From GCA-002050365 sp038235165 (lineage in GTDB: Bacteria; Acidobacteriota; Blastocatellia; Pyrinomonadales; Pyrinomonadaceae): a stretch of DNA of 64,000 bases. How positions within the stretch are numbered: position 1 is the first letter of the stretch; each line of letters opens with the position of its first letter. The stretch covers positions 22,988 to 86,987 of the forward strand of contig JBBSUG010000018.1 in assembly GCA_038235165.1 (NCBI GenBank), written 5' to 3'. The notes beneath the pieces were generated by a model that ran no database searches, was not told where the DNA came from, and saw only the letters and a program-made list of their open reading frames with translations. Positions 44,758 to 53,300 of the stretch are shown in pieces. Made by a program: the position numbers and the translations under genes.

Positions 44758-45870
44758 ATGTATAAAGAATTTTTTAGATTAGAAGACACACCGTTCACAT
44801 TGACACCCGACCCTCGTTTTCTCGTTTTCACGCCGAGTTACAACGAAGTACTGGCGAGCCTTTATTACGGACTGGAGAACGCGAAAGGCTTGATTGTGCT
44901 GACGGGTGAGGTCGGCACCGGTAAAACAACCGCTTTGCGCTGGATTTTGCGGCGGCTCGATTCGAGCGTGCTGGCGGCTTATATTTTCAACCCGCGTCTT
45001 TCGATTGATGAATTTTATCACCACGTTACGAAGATGCTCGGCATCAAGGACTGGAGCAACAAATCGGAACTGCTGTCGGAGATGGGTAGAGTTTTGGAAG
45101 AACGCCACCGGCGCGGACTTCGCACCGTTTTAATCATTGACGAAGCGCACGAATTGTCGGATTACGTGCTGGAAGAAATTCGCCTGCTGATGAATTTCGA
45201 ATCGGACAACGCCAAACATCTGCAAATAGTTTTGACCGGACAGCCCGAACTGCGCGACAAGCTCAATCAGCCGAATTTGCGCCAGTTGAAACAGCGCGTC
45301 GCCCTGCGGTGCAAAATGCACGCACTGCCGAATGTGGACGAAATCGAGCGGTATATTACCGAACGGCTGCTGATCGCCGGTTCGGAGCAGCCGAATATTT
45401 TTACTCCCGGCGCGATTGATTTTATTTATCAATGTTCCGACGGAATTCCGCGTTTGATTAATAATTTGTGCGATAACGCGATGCTTGCCGGTTACGCGGC
45501 GGGCGAACATATTATCGGCAGACAAATCATCGAGGACGTTGCCGACAATCTCGATTTGCTGCCGCGCAAAGACGCGCTTTTGGCGAACGATAAAGCTCTT
45601 GATGTCGTCGGTTCAGCCAGAGTTTTGACGGCGGAAGCCCGCGAAGAACTGCGAAACAATCAACATAATCGGGTCGAAATCAACAAACCGAAAATGTTCG
45701 CTGCCGAAAACACAAACGGTTACGGCAACGGAAGCAGCAACGGAAGCAGCAACGGAAGCAGCAACGGAAACGGCAATGGTCACGGCAGCGGCGACCGCAT
45801 TCCCCGTCCGGCTGATAATTTTGACGACGAAGTGAATCTGGAAATCGAAGAAGTCGGCGGGTTTTACTAA
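44758..45870 (+). CDS. ExeA-type AAA ATPase of the exosortase system
   Basis: A 370-residue cytoplasmic ATPase of the ExeA/GspA family. MYKEFFRLEDTPFTLTPDPR is the family N-terminus. Walker A is GEVGTGKT (about residues 50-57) and Walker B is LIIDEAHEL (about 123-131). The C-terminal tail (about 321-346) is a Gly/Asn/Ser tract coded by a 12-base tandem repeat. Start ATG 44758; the frame upstream to 44707 is only repeat sequence. In exosortase loci this ATPase accompanies the CpsD-like kinase. Confidence 0.9.
   Translation: MYKEFFRLEDTPFTLTPDPRFLVFTPSYNEVLASLYYGLENAKGLIVLTGEVGTGKTTALRWILRRLDSSVLAAYIFNPRLSIDEFYHHVTKMLGIKDWSNKSELLSEMGRVLEERHRRGLRTVLIIDEAHELSDYVLEEIRLLMNFESDNAKHLQIVLTGQPELRDKLNQPNLRQLKQRVALRCKMHALPNVDEIERYITERLLIAGSEQPNIFTPGAIDFIYQCSDGIPRLINNLCDNAMLAGYAAGEHIIGRQIIEDVADNLDLLPRKDALLANDKALDVVGSARVLTAEAREELRNNQHNRVEINKPKMFAAENTNGYGNGSSNGSSNGSSNGNGNGHGSGDRIPRPADNFDDEVNLEIEEVGGFY
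45720..45785 (+). repeat. 12-base tandem repeat in the ATPase gene
   Basis: GGAAGCAGCAAC is repeated about three times, coding for Gly-Ser-Ser-Asn. Changes in copy number keep the frame. Confidence 0.65.
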
Positions 45871-45990
45871 TTCCAGATTCCAAATTCCAGATTCCAAATT
45901 GGAAGAGAAGATTTAAGGTCTCCATTGTTGATCTTAAAATCTAGAATCTCAAAACTGGAATTTGAAATTTGGAGTCTGAAATCTTAAATT
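45869..45990. repeat. Heptamer-repeat element
   Basis: The left arm (45869-45905) is tandem ATTCCAG/ATTCCAA. The right arm (about 45934-45985) is a diverged complementary stretch. It fills the space between two operon genes. Confidence 0.65.
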
Positions 45991-45993
45991 TTT

Positions 45994-47022
45994 ATGAGCA
46001 TTCTAAAAGCGTTACAGAAAAAACAAGCCGAACAGACGGGACAGACGGACGAAGTTGCAGCTTCGGTCGGAACTGAATTTGCGACAAATATTGTCCCGTT
46101 TGACAAATCCGCCCGACGCGCCAACGTCGAACCGGAACTTTTCTCCAAAAAAGACAATAAAATCGGAACATCCAGTTTGGCGTTCAATGGGCAGTCGAAT
46201 TCATTAGTCGGGAAGGCACTCCCTGAGATGGAAACGATCAATACTGCCGGGGCAACTTTGAACGCTGTCGGTCCGACGCGCATCGCGGAAACAATTCTGC
46301 CTGAATTTATCAGGTGGGAAGTTGAAGCGGAGCGCGTCGAACCGCGCCTCGTCGCTATTACACAGCCCAATTCCAATTACTGCGAAGAATACCGCAGTTT
46401 GCGGACACAGATTCTGCACAAGAGCCAGCGTCAAAAATTACAGTCAATCGTCGTCGCCAGCATTAATCCGGGCGAAGGCAAATCGGTGACGGCGTTAAAT
46501 CTTTCGTGGATGCTGGCGCAGACGGACGGCATCAAAGCACTGCTGATTGACAGCGATTTGCGTTTGCCGAGTTTAGCCGATTATCTGGGAATTGATGCCG
46601 ACCGCGGATTGTCCGATATTCTTTCGGACAAAGCCTCGCTCACCGAATCAATCATTCGGCTCGAACCCGCCGGACTGCATCTGCTTCCCGGCGGTGAAGC
46701 CCGCAGCGACGTTGCCGAACTGCTTTCGGGTTCCAAATTCAAAGATATTTTGCGTGAGGCGCGTGATATATTCGATTACATCATCATTGACGCGCCGCCG
46801 CTCGGCATATTTACCGATGCGACCCTGCTTATTAACCAAGCTGATGCCGCGATGCTTGTCGTTCGTGCCGGAAAAACCCGTTATGCGGCAGTTGACACTA
46901 TACTCGAAAGCCTGCCCCGCGACCGAATGCTGGGCGTTGTTCTCAACGAAAGCGAAGAAGTTCTTGATGAAACTCATTACAACTACGGTTATTACAATGC
47001 CAGCCGTCGCTTGAGAACGTAA
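45994..47022 (+). CDS. CpsD/CapB-like ATPase (bacterial tyrosine kinase type)
   Basis: Cytoplasmic ATPase of the BY-kinase superfamily, 342 residues. Walker A is NPGEGKSVTAL (about residues 156-166), Walker A' is LLIDSDLRLPSL (about 187-198) and Walker B is IIIDAPPLGI (about 266-275). The extreme C-terminus has a tyrosine cluster HYNYGYYNASRR (328-339) that fits autophosphorylation. It partners with the Wzz-like protein and controls polymerisation. It has no membrane segments of its own. Confidence 0.88.
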   Translation: MSILKALQKKQAEQTGQTDEVAASVGTEFATNIVPFDKSARRANVEPELFSKKDNKIGTSSLAFNGQSNSLVGKALPEMETINTAGATLNAVGPTRIAETILPEFIRWEVEAERVEPRLVAITQPNSNYCEEYRSLRTQILHKSQRQKLQSIVVASINPGEGKSVTALNLSWMLAQTDGIKALLIDSDLRLPSLADYLGIDADRGLSDILSDKASLTESIIRLEPAGLHLLPGGEARSDVAELLSGSKFKDILREARDIFDYIIIDAPPLGIFTDATLLINQADAAMLVVRAGKTRYAAVDTILESLPRDRMLGVVLNESEEVLDETHYNYGYYNASRRLRT

Positions 47023-47097
47023 TCTTTTGAGTTATGAATTTATTAAACGGCGCAGCCCGAAATCGTCAATGGTAATTCTTATTCCGTAATTTTCACA

Positions 47098-48489
47098 ATG
47101 GATGGAACCAGATTTGCACCGCGCAGCTTTTGGCTGCTTCTTGCCGATGCCGCAATTGTTTACGGCGGCATCGTTCTGGCACTATATCTGCGTTTGGGAC
47201 TCACCGGTGCGGACAATGAATTAAACGGAAGAAACGGCTGGTTGAAAATTACGCTGGCGACGGTGATCTGTTTGTTGATCTTTTACTTTTACGATTTGTA
47301 CGATTTTACCGTGATGGGCAATCGGCGCGAGTTGATGCTCGGTTTCGTGCAGGCTCTCGGCATCGCGTGGGCGTTGCTGGCTTTTTTATTTTATTTTGTT
47401 CCGCCGCTGTTCATCGGTCGCGGTGTGTCGGTCATCGCCGTGCCGGTGGTGTTGGTTCTGCTGCTGTCGTGGCGAACTTTGATTCATTATCTGACCGGAC
47501 ACCCGGACATCGGCGAAAAAATTTTGATCGTCGGGACGGGACGCTCCGCGCAGGAAACGGCGGAATCCGTGTGGGAGCGGCGTGATGCCGGGTACCGAAT
47601 CGTCGGGTTCGTCACGGAAAACGGTGCGAAACCGCAGGATATGGCTCCCAAAATGAATCTGATCGGTTCAGCCGACAACCTCGAAGAAATCATCAAACAG
47701 GAGAAAATCAACCGCGTCGTCATCGCCGTCCGCGAACGGCGCGGGACATTTCCAACCGAAACGCTTTTGAAAATGAGTTTGGCAGGCAACGTCAACATCG
47801 AAGAATGCACCTCATTTTTCGAGCGCGTCACCGGACAGGTAAATCTCGAAATGGTGCGCCCGTCGTGGCTGATTTTTGCCGGACGCAAACGCGACACACG
47901 ACTTAAGACGGCTTTGCGCGAAATAGTTCATCGTTCGCTGGCTTTGGCAGGTTTAATTTTTTCATTGCCGTTCGCCGTTATTACTGCAATTTTGATCAAA
48001 CTCGATTCAAAGGGTCCGATTTTCTACCGGCAGGAAAGGGTCGGTAAAAACGGCAGCGTCATCAAAGTGATTAAATTTCGCTCGATGAAAACGGATGCCG
48101 AAAAAGACGGCAAACCGATTTGGGCGGCGACGGACGACGACCGCACGACACGCGTCGGGCGCGTCATTCGCAAAATCAGGATTGACGAGATTCCGCAGTT
48201 TTGGAACATTATCAAGGGCGAAATGAGTTTTGTCGGACCGCGCCCGGAGCGTCCGCATTTCGTTTCGCAGCTGGCGAAGGAAATCCCGTTCTATGAACAC
48301 CGCCATTTGACCGCACCGGGTTTGACCGGCTGGGCGCAGATCAAATATCCGTACGGCGCATCGGTCGAAGACGCACGGTGCAAATTGCAATACGATTTGT
48401 ACTACATCAAAAATCAGAGCCTCGCGCTCGATTTGATAATTGTTTTTGAAACGGTCAAAACCGTTCTGTTCAGTCGCGGCGGAAGATAA
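47098..48489 (+). CDS. Undecaprenyl-phosphate sugar phosphotransferase (WcaJ-like)
   Basis: Membrane enzyme of 463 residues that starts glycan synthesis by loading a sugar-phosphate onto undecaprenyl phosphate. About five helices occupy the N-terminus (10-125), followed by a CoA-binding-like domain (about 135-250; LIVGTGRSAQETAESV). The catalytic C-terminal domain (about 268-463) holds FYRQERVGKNGSVIKVIKFR and PQFWNIIKGEMSFVGPRPERP. This is the poly-isoprenyl transferase signature. Start ATG 47098. Confidence 0.92.
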   Translation: MDGTRFAPRSFWLLLADAAIVYGGIVLALYLRLGLTGADNELNGRNGWLKITLATVICLLIFYFYDLYDFTVMGNRRELMLGFVQALGIAWALLAFLFYFVPPLFIGRGVSVIAVPVVLVLLLSWRTLIHYLTGHPDIGEKILIVGTGRSAQETAESVWERRDAGYRIVGFVTENGAKPQDMAPKMNLIGSADNLEEIIKQEKINRVVIAVRERRGTFPTETLLKMSLAGNVNIEECTSFFERVTGQVNLEMVRPSWLIFAGRKRDTRLKTALREIVHRSLALAGLIFSLPFAVITAILIKLDSKGPIFYRQERVGKNGSVIKVIKFRSMKTDAEKDGKPIWAATDDDRTTRVGRVIRKIRIDEIPQFWNIIKGEMSFVGPRPERPHFVSQLAKEIPFYEHRHLTAPGLTGWAQIKYPYGASVEDARCKLQYDLYYIKNQSLALDLIIVFETVKTVLFSRGGR

Positions 48490-48569
48490 TTTCAAATTCC
48501 AAATTGGGTTGAATCGGGAATAAATGAGATTTGTTATCAACGATTCGTAATCTGGAATCTGGAATTTGA
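48488..48569. repeat. Heptamer-repeat element
   Basis: The left arm TTCAAATTCCAAATTGG (from about 48490) and the right arm GTAATCTGGAATCTGGAAT (from about 48546) are imperfect complements around a 40-base loop. Confidence 0.6.
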
Positions 48570-48598
48570 TAGGCGTTTATAATGACGGAGAAGGAAAT

Positions 48599-49471
48599 AT
48601 GAGAGCAAGTAACAGAGTAAAAAATATCGGGTTAATTATAATTTGCGGTTTAATTTTTGCGCTCGGAATTTCAGCGCAGGAAAATCCGCCGAAAAATCGT
48701 GAGCGGATTGCCAAGGCTGAAAAGGAATCGAAAAAATCCGGCGATAAGGCTTCCGAAGAAGAAATTAAAAAGCTGGACGCACCCGAAAGCGTCGAAATGC
48801 AAGCGGAGCAGGCGAACAAAAAAGACGACGAACAAAAATTGCGGCGCGAAGGTTTGACCGAAGAAGAATCGGCGATTATTCCCTATTACAACAATTATAT
48901 GAAGGAATATCGGCTCGGACCGCAAGACGTAATCTCGATTGAAGTGTTCGGTCAATGCCCGGATTACTGCAAGGCAGCAATTAATATTCCGCCGACCGCT
49001 AAAGTTTCCTATCCGCTGATTCGCGAAGGCATTTTCGTCGGCGGCAAAACTATCGAACAGGTGCAGGACGAAATCACTAAAAAACTCGACGAATACATCA
49101 TTGATCCGAAAGTTACCGTCACGCTCGAAAAGGTCGGTTCGGCGCGATACAGCGTTCTCGGCGATGTCGGACAGCCGGGTGTCAAATTAATGGAACGCCG
49201 CTTGAGCGTTTACGAAGCGATTGTCGAATCAGGCGGAATTCTTCGCACCGGCGATAAAAAACGGGTGACGATTTACCGCCAAACGCAAAACGGCATTACG
49301 CCGCTCGCCGTCAATATGGAAGACATCGCTCGCGGCAAAGCGGAAATGATCTACCTCGTCCCCGGCGACCAGGTGATCGTTCCGGGCAACAAAATCAAAA
49401 CGGTTGACAAAGTTTTGGAAATCATCAGCAAAGTCAGCATTGTCAGACTGCTCTTCGGAAGCCCGTTTTAG
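48599..49471 (+). CDS. Polysaccharide export protein (Wza-like)
   Basis: Periplasmic or outer-membrane export protein of 290 residues. A signal peptide (about 1-26) is followed by a long charged helix region (about 30-90). The Poly_export domain (YRLGPQDVISIEVFGQCPDY, about 102-121) comes next and the SLBB domain (about 190-240; SVLGDVGQPGVKLMERRLS) follows. It would form the outer-membrane exit pore. ATG 48599 has the GGAGAAGG site; the frame from 48566 is repeat sequence. Confidence 0.88.
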   Translation: MRASNRVKNIGLIIICGLIFALGISAQENPPKNRERIAKAEKESKKSGDKASEEEIKKLDAPESVEMQAEQANKKDDEQKLRREGLTEEESAIIPYYNNYMKEYRLGPQDVISIEVFGQCPDYCKAAINIPPTAKVSYPLIREGIFVGGKTIEQVQDEITKKLDEYIIDPKVTVTLEKVGSARYSVLGDVGQPGVKLMERRLSVYEAIVESGGILRTGDKKRVTIYRQTQNGITPLAVNMEDIARGKAEMIYLVPGDQVIVPGNKIKTVDKVLEIISKVSIVRLLFGSPF

Positions 49472-49475
49472 GATA

Positions 49476-49571
49476 ATTTCAGATTCCAGATTATAAATTC
49501 GATTATTTATGCAATGTAATTTTTTCGGGTTAAAATTTGGAATCTGGAATTTGCAATATGGAATCTTGAAT
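49476..49571. repeat. Heptamer-repeat element
   Basis: Left arm TTTCAGATTCCAGATT near 49476-49492, right arm AATTTGGAATCTGGAATTTG near 49534-49553, plus a further partial unit before the next start codon. Confidence 0.65.
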
Positions 49572-49572
49572 T

Positions 49573-50583
49573 ATGAGTTTGGTGAAAAACGTTCTAATGT
49601 TGCTATTGTTGCTCGTCTGTCTTCAGACGAAAGCGCAGGCTGAGTGGGTAAAACAGGAATCGAACACGCTGGCGTGGCTGCACGACGTTTATTTTATCAA
49701 CGAAAACAAAGGCTGGATTGCGGGCAGCGACGGCACACTGCTGGCGACTGTTGACGGCGGGGTAAACTGGAAAAAAATCGCCAATTTTTCCAGCGACAAA
49801 TTTCGGCAGATTTATTTTTCCGACGAAAACAACGGCTGGCTGCTCTGCGAACGCGACATTTATAATCGCGGCGTAAATTCATCTTCTTATCTGTTGCGAA
49901 CGGCGGACGGCGGCAAAAGTTGGGACACGATCAATTTTAATGCGGGCGGGCGCGAACGAATTTCCAAAATTTTCTTTAACACTAAAGGTTCCGGGTTCGC
50001 CGTCGGCGAAGCAGGCGCGTTTTATGCTTTGCAAAATGATAAAAAAACGTGGAAAAAAATCCCATCGCCGGCGCGTTATTTAATGCTCGACGGTGTTTTT
50101 ACGGACGATTCGCGCGGCGCGATGGTCGGCGCGGGCGGCAGTATATTTTTCACCGAAGACACGGGTTCGACGTGGAATCCGGCGACGATTGCAGGAAAAT
50201 CCGAGGCAAAACTAAGTTCGCTGTTTTTCATCAATCAAAAAAGCGGCTGGACGGTCGGCAGCGGCGGCAAAATTTATCAAACAATTAACGGCGGAAAATT
50301 TTGGCGCGAACAAAATTCGACCGTCACTTCAAGTTTGACCGACATTTTTTTCAACAACACGGCGGAAGGTTGGGCGGTCGGCGATGAAGGAACGATACTG
50401 CACACGAAAACCGCCGGAAACATCTGGATTGCGGAAAATGCAAAAGTAAAACACAAACTGGAAAAAATATTTTTCGCCGGTAAAAACGGCTGGATCGTCG
50501 GTTTCGGCGGGACGATTTTAAAGTATGATGAGACGAGAGTAAATAATACAGCGCCCAACCCCCGGATAAAGCAAAAAATTTAA
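49573..50583 (+). CDS. Ycf48-like beta-propeller protein
   Basis: Exported 336-residue protein. A signal peptide (about 1-23) is followed by about seven BNR-like blades of the type SLTDIFFNNTAEGWAVGDEG and EKIFFAGKNGWIVGFGG. In cyanobacteria Ycf48 helps assemble photosystem II, but bacterial relatives occur outside photosynthesis with unknown roles. It sits at the end of the exopolysaccharide operon, 101 bases after the export gene. Confidence 0.78.
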   Translation: MSLVKNVLMLLLLLVCLQTKAQAEWVKQESNTLAWLHDVYFINENKGWIAGSDGTLLATVDGGVNWKKIANFSSDKFRQIYFSDENNGWLLCERDIYNRGVNSSSYLLRTADGGKSWDTINFNAGGRERISKIFFNTKGSGFAVGEAGAFYALQNDKKTWKKIPSPARYLMLDGVFTDDSRGAMVGAGGSIFFTEDTGSTWNPATIAGKSEAKLSSLFFINQKSGWTVGSGGKIYQTINGGKFWREQNSTVTSSLTDIFFNNTAEGWAVGDEGTILHTKTAGNIWIAENAKVKHKLEKIFFAGKNGWIVGFGGTILKYDETRVNNTAPNPRIKQKI

Positions 50584-50665
50584 CGCGGAAACTTTACAGA
50601 AATCGTGTTAAGTCGGCAAATATCCACGCTTTTAATTTTCACGCTTCAAAAGTTTCCTTCTCAAC

Positions 50666-50695
50666 TTGACAGCCGCGCCCTATTTTTCGTAGCAT
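50666..50695 (+). promoter_or_regulatory. Promoter of the tRNA pair
   Basis: TTGACA (50666-50671), an 18-base spacer, then TAGCAT (50690-50695). It lies about 80 bases before the tRNA-Val gene. Confidence 0.5.
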
Positions 50696-50783
50696 TGCAA
50701 TTCGCCGTTAAATTTATGCGGCGCGTTTTTTTGAAAAAAACTTGGGCGACGTGCCAGAGTATGTTTGCTTAAAAAAGTTTTTC

Positions 50784-50859
50784 GGGTACGTACGTCAATT
50801 GGTAGACAGCCTCCCTTACAAGGAGGAAGTTAGGGGTTCGAGTCCCTTCGTACCCACCA
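50784..50859 (+). tRNA. tRNA-Val (anticodon TAC)
   Basis: The acceptor stem GGGTACG pairs with CGTACCC. The anticodon arm CCTCC/GGAGG encloses CTTACAA (anticodon TAC). The T arm AGGGG-TTCGAGT-CCCTT and the encoded CCA end are intact. The 76-base length is normal. Confidence 0.95.
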
Positions 50860-50875
50860 TATTTGAAAATTTTAA

Positions 50876-50910
50876 ATTCCAAACTTAGCATTGAATCGTT
50901 AATTTGGAAT
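50876..50910. repeat. Short ATTCCAAA inverted repeat between tRNAs
   Basis: ATTCCAAA (50876-50883) pairs with TTTGGAAT (50903-50910). It resembles a worn heptamer element in the spacer of the two tRNA genes. Confidence 0.45.
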
Positions 50911-50916
50911 GTCCTT

Positions 50917-50996
<80 letters not shown>

Positions 50997-51024
50997 TTTA
51001 TTTTTTTCTTATCAGAGTAGTTTA

Positions 51025-51053
51025 AGAGTCGTCCGGGGGGGCGGCTCTTTTTT
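51025..51053 (+). terminator. Terminator after the tRNA genes
   Basis: AGAGTCG at 51025-51031 pairs with CGGCTCT at 51042-51048 (one G-T pair) and is followed by six T. Confidence 0.75.
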
Positions 51054-51462
51054 ATTTCTAAACTGCAAAAATTCAAATCGGCACATTTTCTCCGGCTTGA
51101 ACAAAGCTTCACCCAACTGCAATCCTTTCGCAAAAGCGTGTTTATTCTATATCGAATTGGACGGTTTTTATTTTGTGTGCTTTAATGAAGACGAACCGAC
51201 GATATAAATATTCGTGCCGAAACCAAATTGAATCTATTTTCAAGGTTTTGGCGAAAACGATTAAACAGCAGTTTTCGGCATTGGTTTTGCGGTGTGGCTT
51301 TTTTATCTTCTGATTTAAAAATTAGAGATTAACGGCTTTTTTTGAAAAAACAGACTGATTCCTGAAATTGAACCGAATTGCCGGATTTAGCCGTCAAACG
51401 TGATTTAGTGCCGAACTGCTCGCATTTATTTAATTTCAGAGAATCGAACAGGAGACAGAGAA
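51054..51462. other. Spacer with a possible gene remnant
   Basis: In the frame ending at 51207 the last 36 codons are protein-like (for example FYIELDGFYFVCFNEDEP), but no credible start is seen. It may be the end of a lost gene. A sigma-54-like pattern lies at 51276-51291. Confidence 0.35.
51276..51291 (+). promoter_or_regulatory. Weaker sigma-54-like promoter before the fasciclin gene
   Basis: CGGCATTGGTTTTGCG has GG and GC at the -24/-12 spacing, 171 bases before ATG 51463. The flanking bases differ more from the consensus than at 2816. Confidence 0.3.
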
Positions 51463-52149
51463 ATGAAACAGAAAATTATTTTAACAATGTGTGCGGGATT
51501 AGCTTCCTTTGCAATGACTGCTTGTCCGGCACCCGAGACGAATACGCGCTCGAATATGAATACCAACGCGAACGCCATCGTCGTCAACAGCAATGCGATG
51601 AACTCGAATATGATGAATTCAAATATGAATACCAATATGATGAATTCAAACACGATGAGCAATTCGGAAAATCCGATGGTCGGCGGCGCACCGATGTTAG
51701 CTACCAAAAACATCATTGAAAACGCATCTAATTCAAAGGATCACACAACTTTAGTGGCGGCGGTGAAAGCTGCCGGTTTGGTTGACACGCTTGAAGGCGC
51801 AGGTCCTTTTACGGTCTTTGCTCCAACCAATGAAGCGTTTGCCAAGTTACCTGCCGGAACGGTTGATACTTTGCTCAAACCTGAAAACAAAGACAAGTTA
51901 AAAGGTGTTTTGACTTATCACGTTGTCGCCGGTAATCACGACGCGGCTTCGATTGTTAAAGCAATTGAAGACGGCAAAGGAAAAGCGATGTTCAAAACTG
52001 TTCAAGGCGAAGAATTAACCGCCTCGCTGGACGGCAAAGATGTTGTTTTGACGGATGCCAAAGGCGGCAAGTCGAAAGTGACGATTGCTGACGTAAAACA
52101 GTCAAACGGCGTAATTCACGTTGTTGACACTGTTTTGATGCACAAGTAG
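51463..52149 (+). CDS. Fasciclin-domain lipoprotein
   Basis: Exported 228-residue protein. The lipobox cysteine is residue 21 (MTAC). A Met/Asn-rich linker (about 28-65) follows. The fasciclin domain (about 75-228) has the H1 motif GPFTVFAPTNEAFAKLPAG and the H2 motif ending GVIHVVDTVLMHK. It likely serves as a surface adhesion domain. A terminator follows directly. Confidence 0.88.
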   Translation: MKQKIILTMCAGLASFAMTACPAPETNTRSNMNTNANAIVVNSNAMNSNMMNSNMNTNMMNSNTMSNSENPMVGGAPMLATKNIIENASNSKDHTTLVAAVKAAGLVDTLEGAGPFTVFAPTNEAFAKLPAGTVDTLLKPENKDKLKGVLTYHVVAGNHDAASIVKAIEDGKGKAMFKTVQGEELTASLDGKDVVLTDAKGGKSKVTIADVKQSNGVIHVVDTVLMHK

Positions 52150-52164
52150 TTCTAATTACACAAT

Positions 52165-52205
52165 AAAAAGAGCCGCCAATTAGAAATTAATCTGCGGCTC
52201 TTTTT
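52165..52205 (+). terminator. Terminator after the fasciclin gene
   Basis: AAAAAGAGCCGC (52165-52176) pairs with GCGGCTCTTTTT (52194-52205). Confidence 0.9.
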
Positions 52206-52481
52206 ATGTGGCGAAAAATCGCTCAGTAGCAATATAATGTTGCGGCAATACATTTTGAATAAGTCAAAGTTCAATTATATCCATTTCAAGTGTAATTTTA
52301 TCTTCGATTGCCTCAAATTACCAATTACTCCGCCAAATTATATTGTTCTGCGACCTGAAAACAATAAGAATGTCAAATATTTGCATCCGAATTGTGCAAT
52401 CACACGAAAACCTATATATAAGTATTAAAAATATTTAGGTATTAAAAAAAGAAAAAACTTAACTATTAGGAGGTTAAAAAA
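52206..52481. other. AT-rich spacer before the ferritin-like pair
   Basis: No convincing gene; a 63-codon frame here is low complexity and lacks a ribosome site. The AGGAGG before the next start is at 52470-52475. Confidence 0.4.
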
Positions 52482-53300
52482 GTGACGAAAATTTTAAAAT
52501 TACACGACGAAAACGCCGAAGTTGAAGAAGGTCAGAATTTGGCTACTTCACGTCGGGATTTTCTGAAATGGTCGAGTGCAGCGGCTCTCACCGCATTCGC
52601 ATTCGGCGCATTAAATCCGGCATCGCTGTCGGCAAAAACTGCATTTGCAGGCTTGCCGATTGAGAGTTACGCAGCCGATTCGGTTGATTTGGGCAAAGGT
52701 GATTTCGGTGTTTTGAACTACGCCTACGCGCTCGAACAACTCGAAGCCGCTTTTTACACGCAGGTTATCAGCACTCCGTATTCGGGAATGAATTCGGCGG
52801 AACGACAGATTTTAACGGACATCCGCGATCACGAAATCGCACACCGTGAATTTTTCAAAGCCGCTCTCGGCAAAAATGCGATTGCCGGTTTGAAAGTCAA
52901 CTTCACAAAAATTGATTTTAACAATCGGGCGAGCGTTTTGGGAACGGCAAAGACGTTCGAAGATTTGGGCGTTGCGGCGTATAACGGCGCGGGTCAATTA
53001 CTGCAAAACGGTGATTTTCTGCTTATTGCCGGAAAAATTGTCTCGGTCGAAGCCCGTCACGCGGCGGCGATTCGAGAATTGTTGCAGCCGAGGTCATCGT
53101 TCTTTGCGGGCGACGATATTGTTGATCCGGCGACCGGATTGGGACCGGCGAAAATGCCGTCGGAAGTTTTGGCGGCTGCTGCCCCGTTCGTTATGACCAA
53201 AATTAAAGCAAATAATTTGCCGAAAGTGGGAATGATGAAAATGAACGATAAGAAAGATAAGAAAGACAAAATGAACAAAAAAGATATGGGAGGCAAATAA
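52482..53300 (+). CDS. Tat-exported ferritin-like protein, first of a pair
   Basis: A 272-residue protein with a Tat signal, SRRDFLKWSSAAALTAFAFG (about residues 24-43). The mature part is a four-helix ferritin-like domain with the di-iron pattern ALEQLEAAFY, DHEIAHREFF, FEDLGVAAYNGA and VEARHAAAIRE. It resembles desiccation-linked ferritin-like proteins. The tail is a short Lys/Asp/Met-rich segment. GTG start with AGGAGG. It overlaps the next gene by one base (TAATG). Confidence 0.85.
   Translation: MTKILKLHDENAEVEEGQNLATSRRDFLKWSSAAALTAFAFGALNPASLSAKTAFAGLPIESYAADSVDLGKGDFGVLNYAYALEQLEAAFYTQVISTPYSGMNSAERQILTDIRDHEIAHREFFKAALGKNAIAGLKVNFTKIDFNNRASVLGTAKTFEDLGVAAYNGAGQLLQNGDFLLIAGKIVSVEARHAAAIRELLQPRSSFFAGDDIVDPATGLGPAKMPSEVLAAAAPFVMTKIKANNLPKVGMMKMNDKKDKKDKMNKKDMGGK

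Noticed and set aside
48566..48598. Earlier start of the export protein
   Set aside because: These codons contain the spacer and ribosome site; the signal peptide begins at ATG 48599.
52237..52428. A 63-codon frame before the ferritin-like pair
   Set aside because: It is AT-rich, of odd composition and without a ribosome site.
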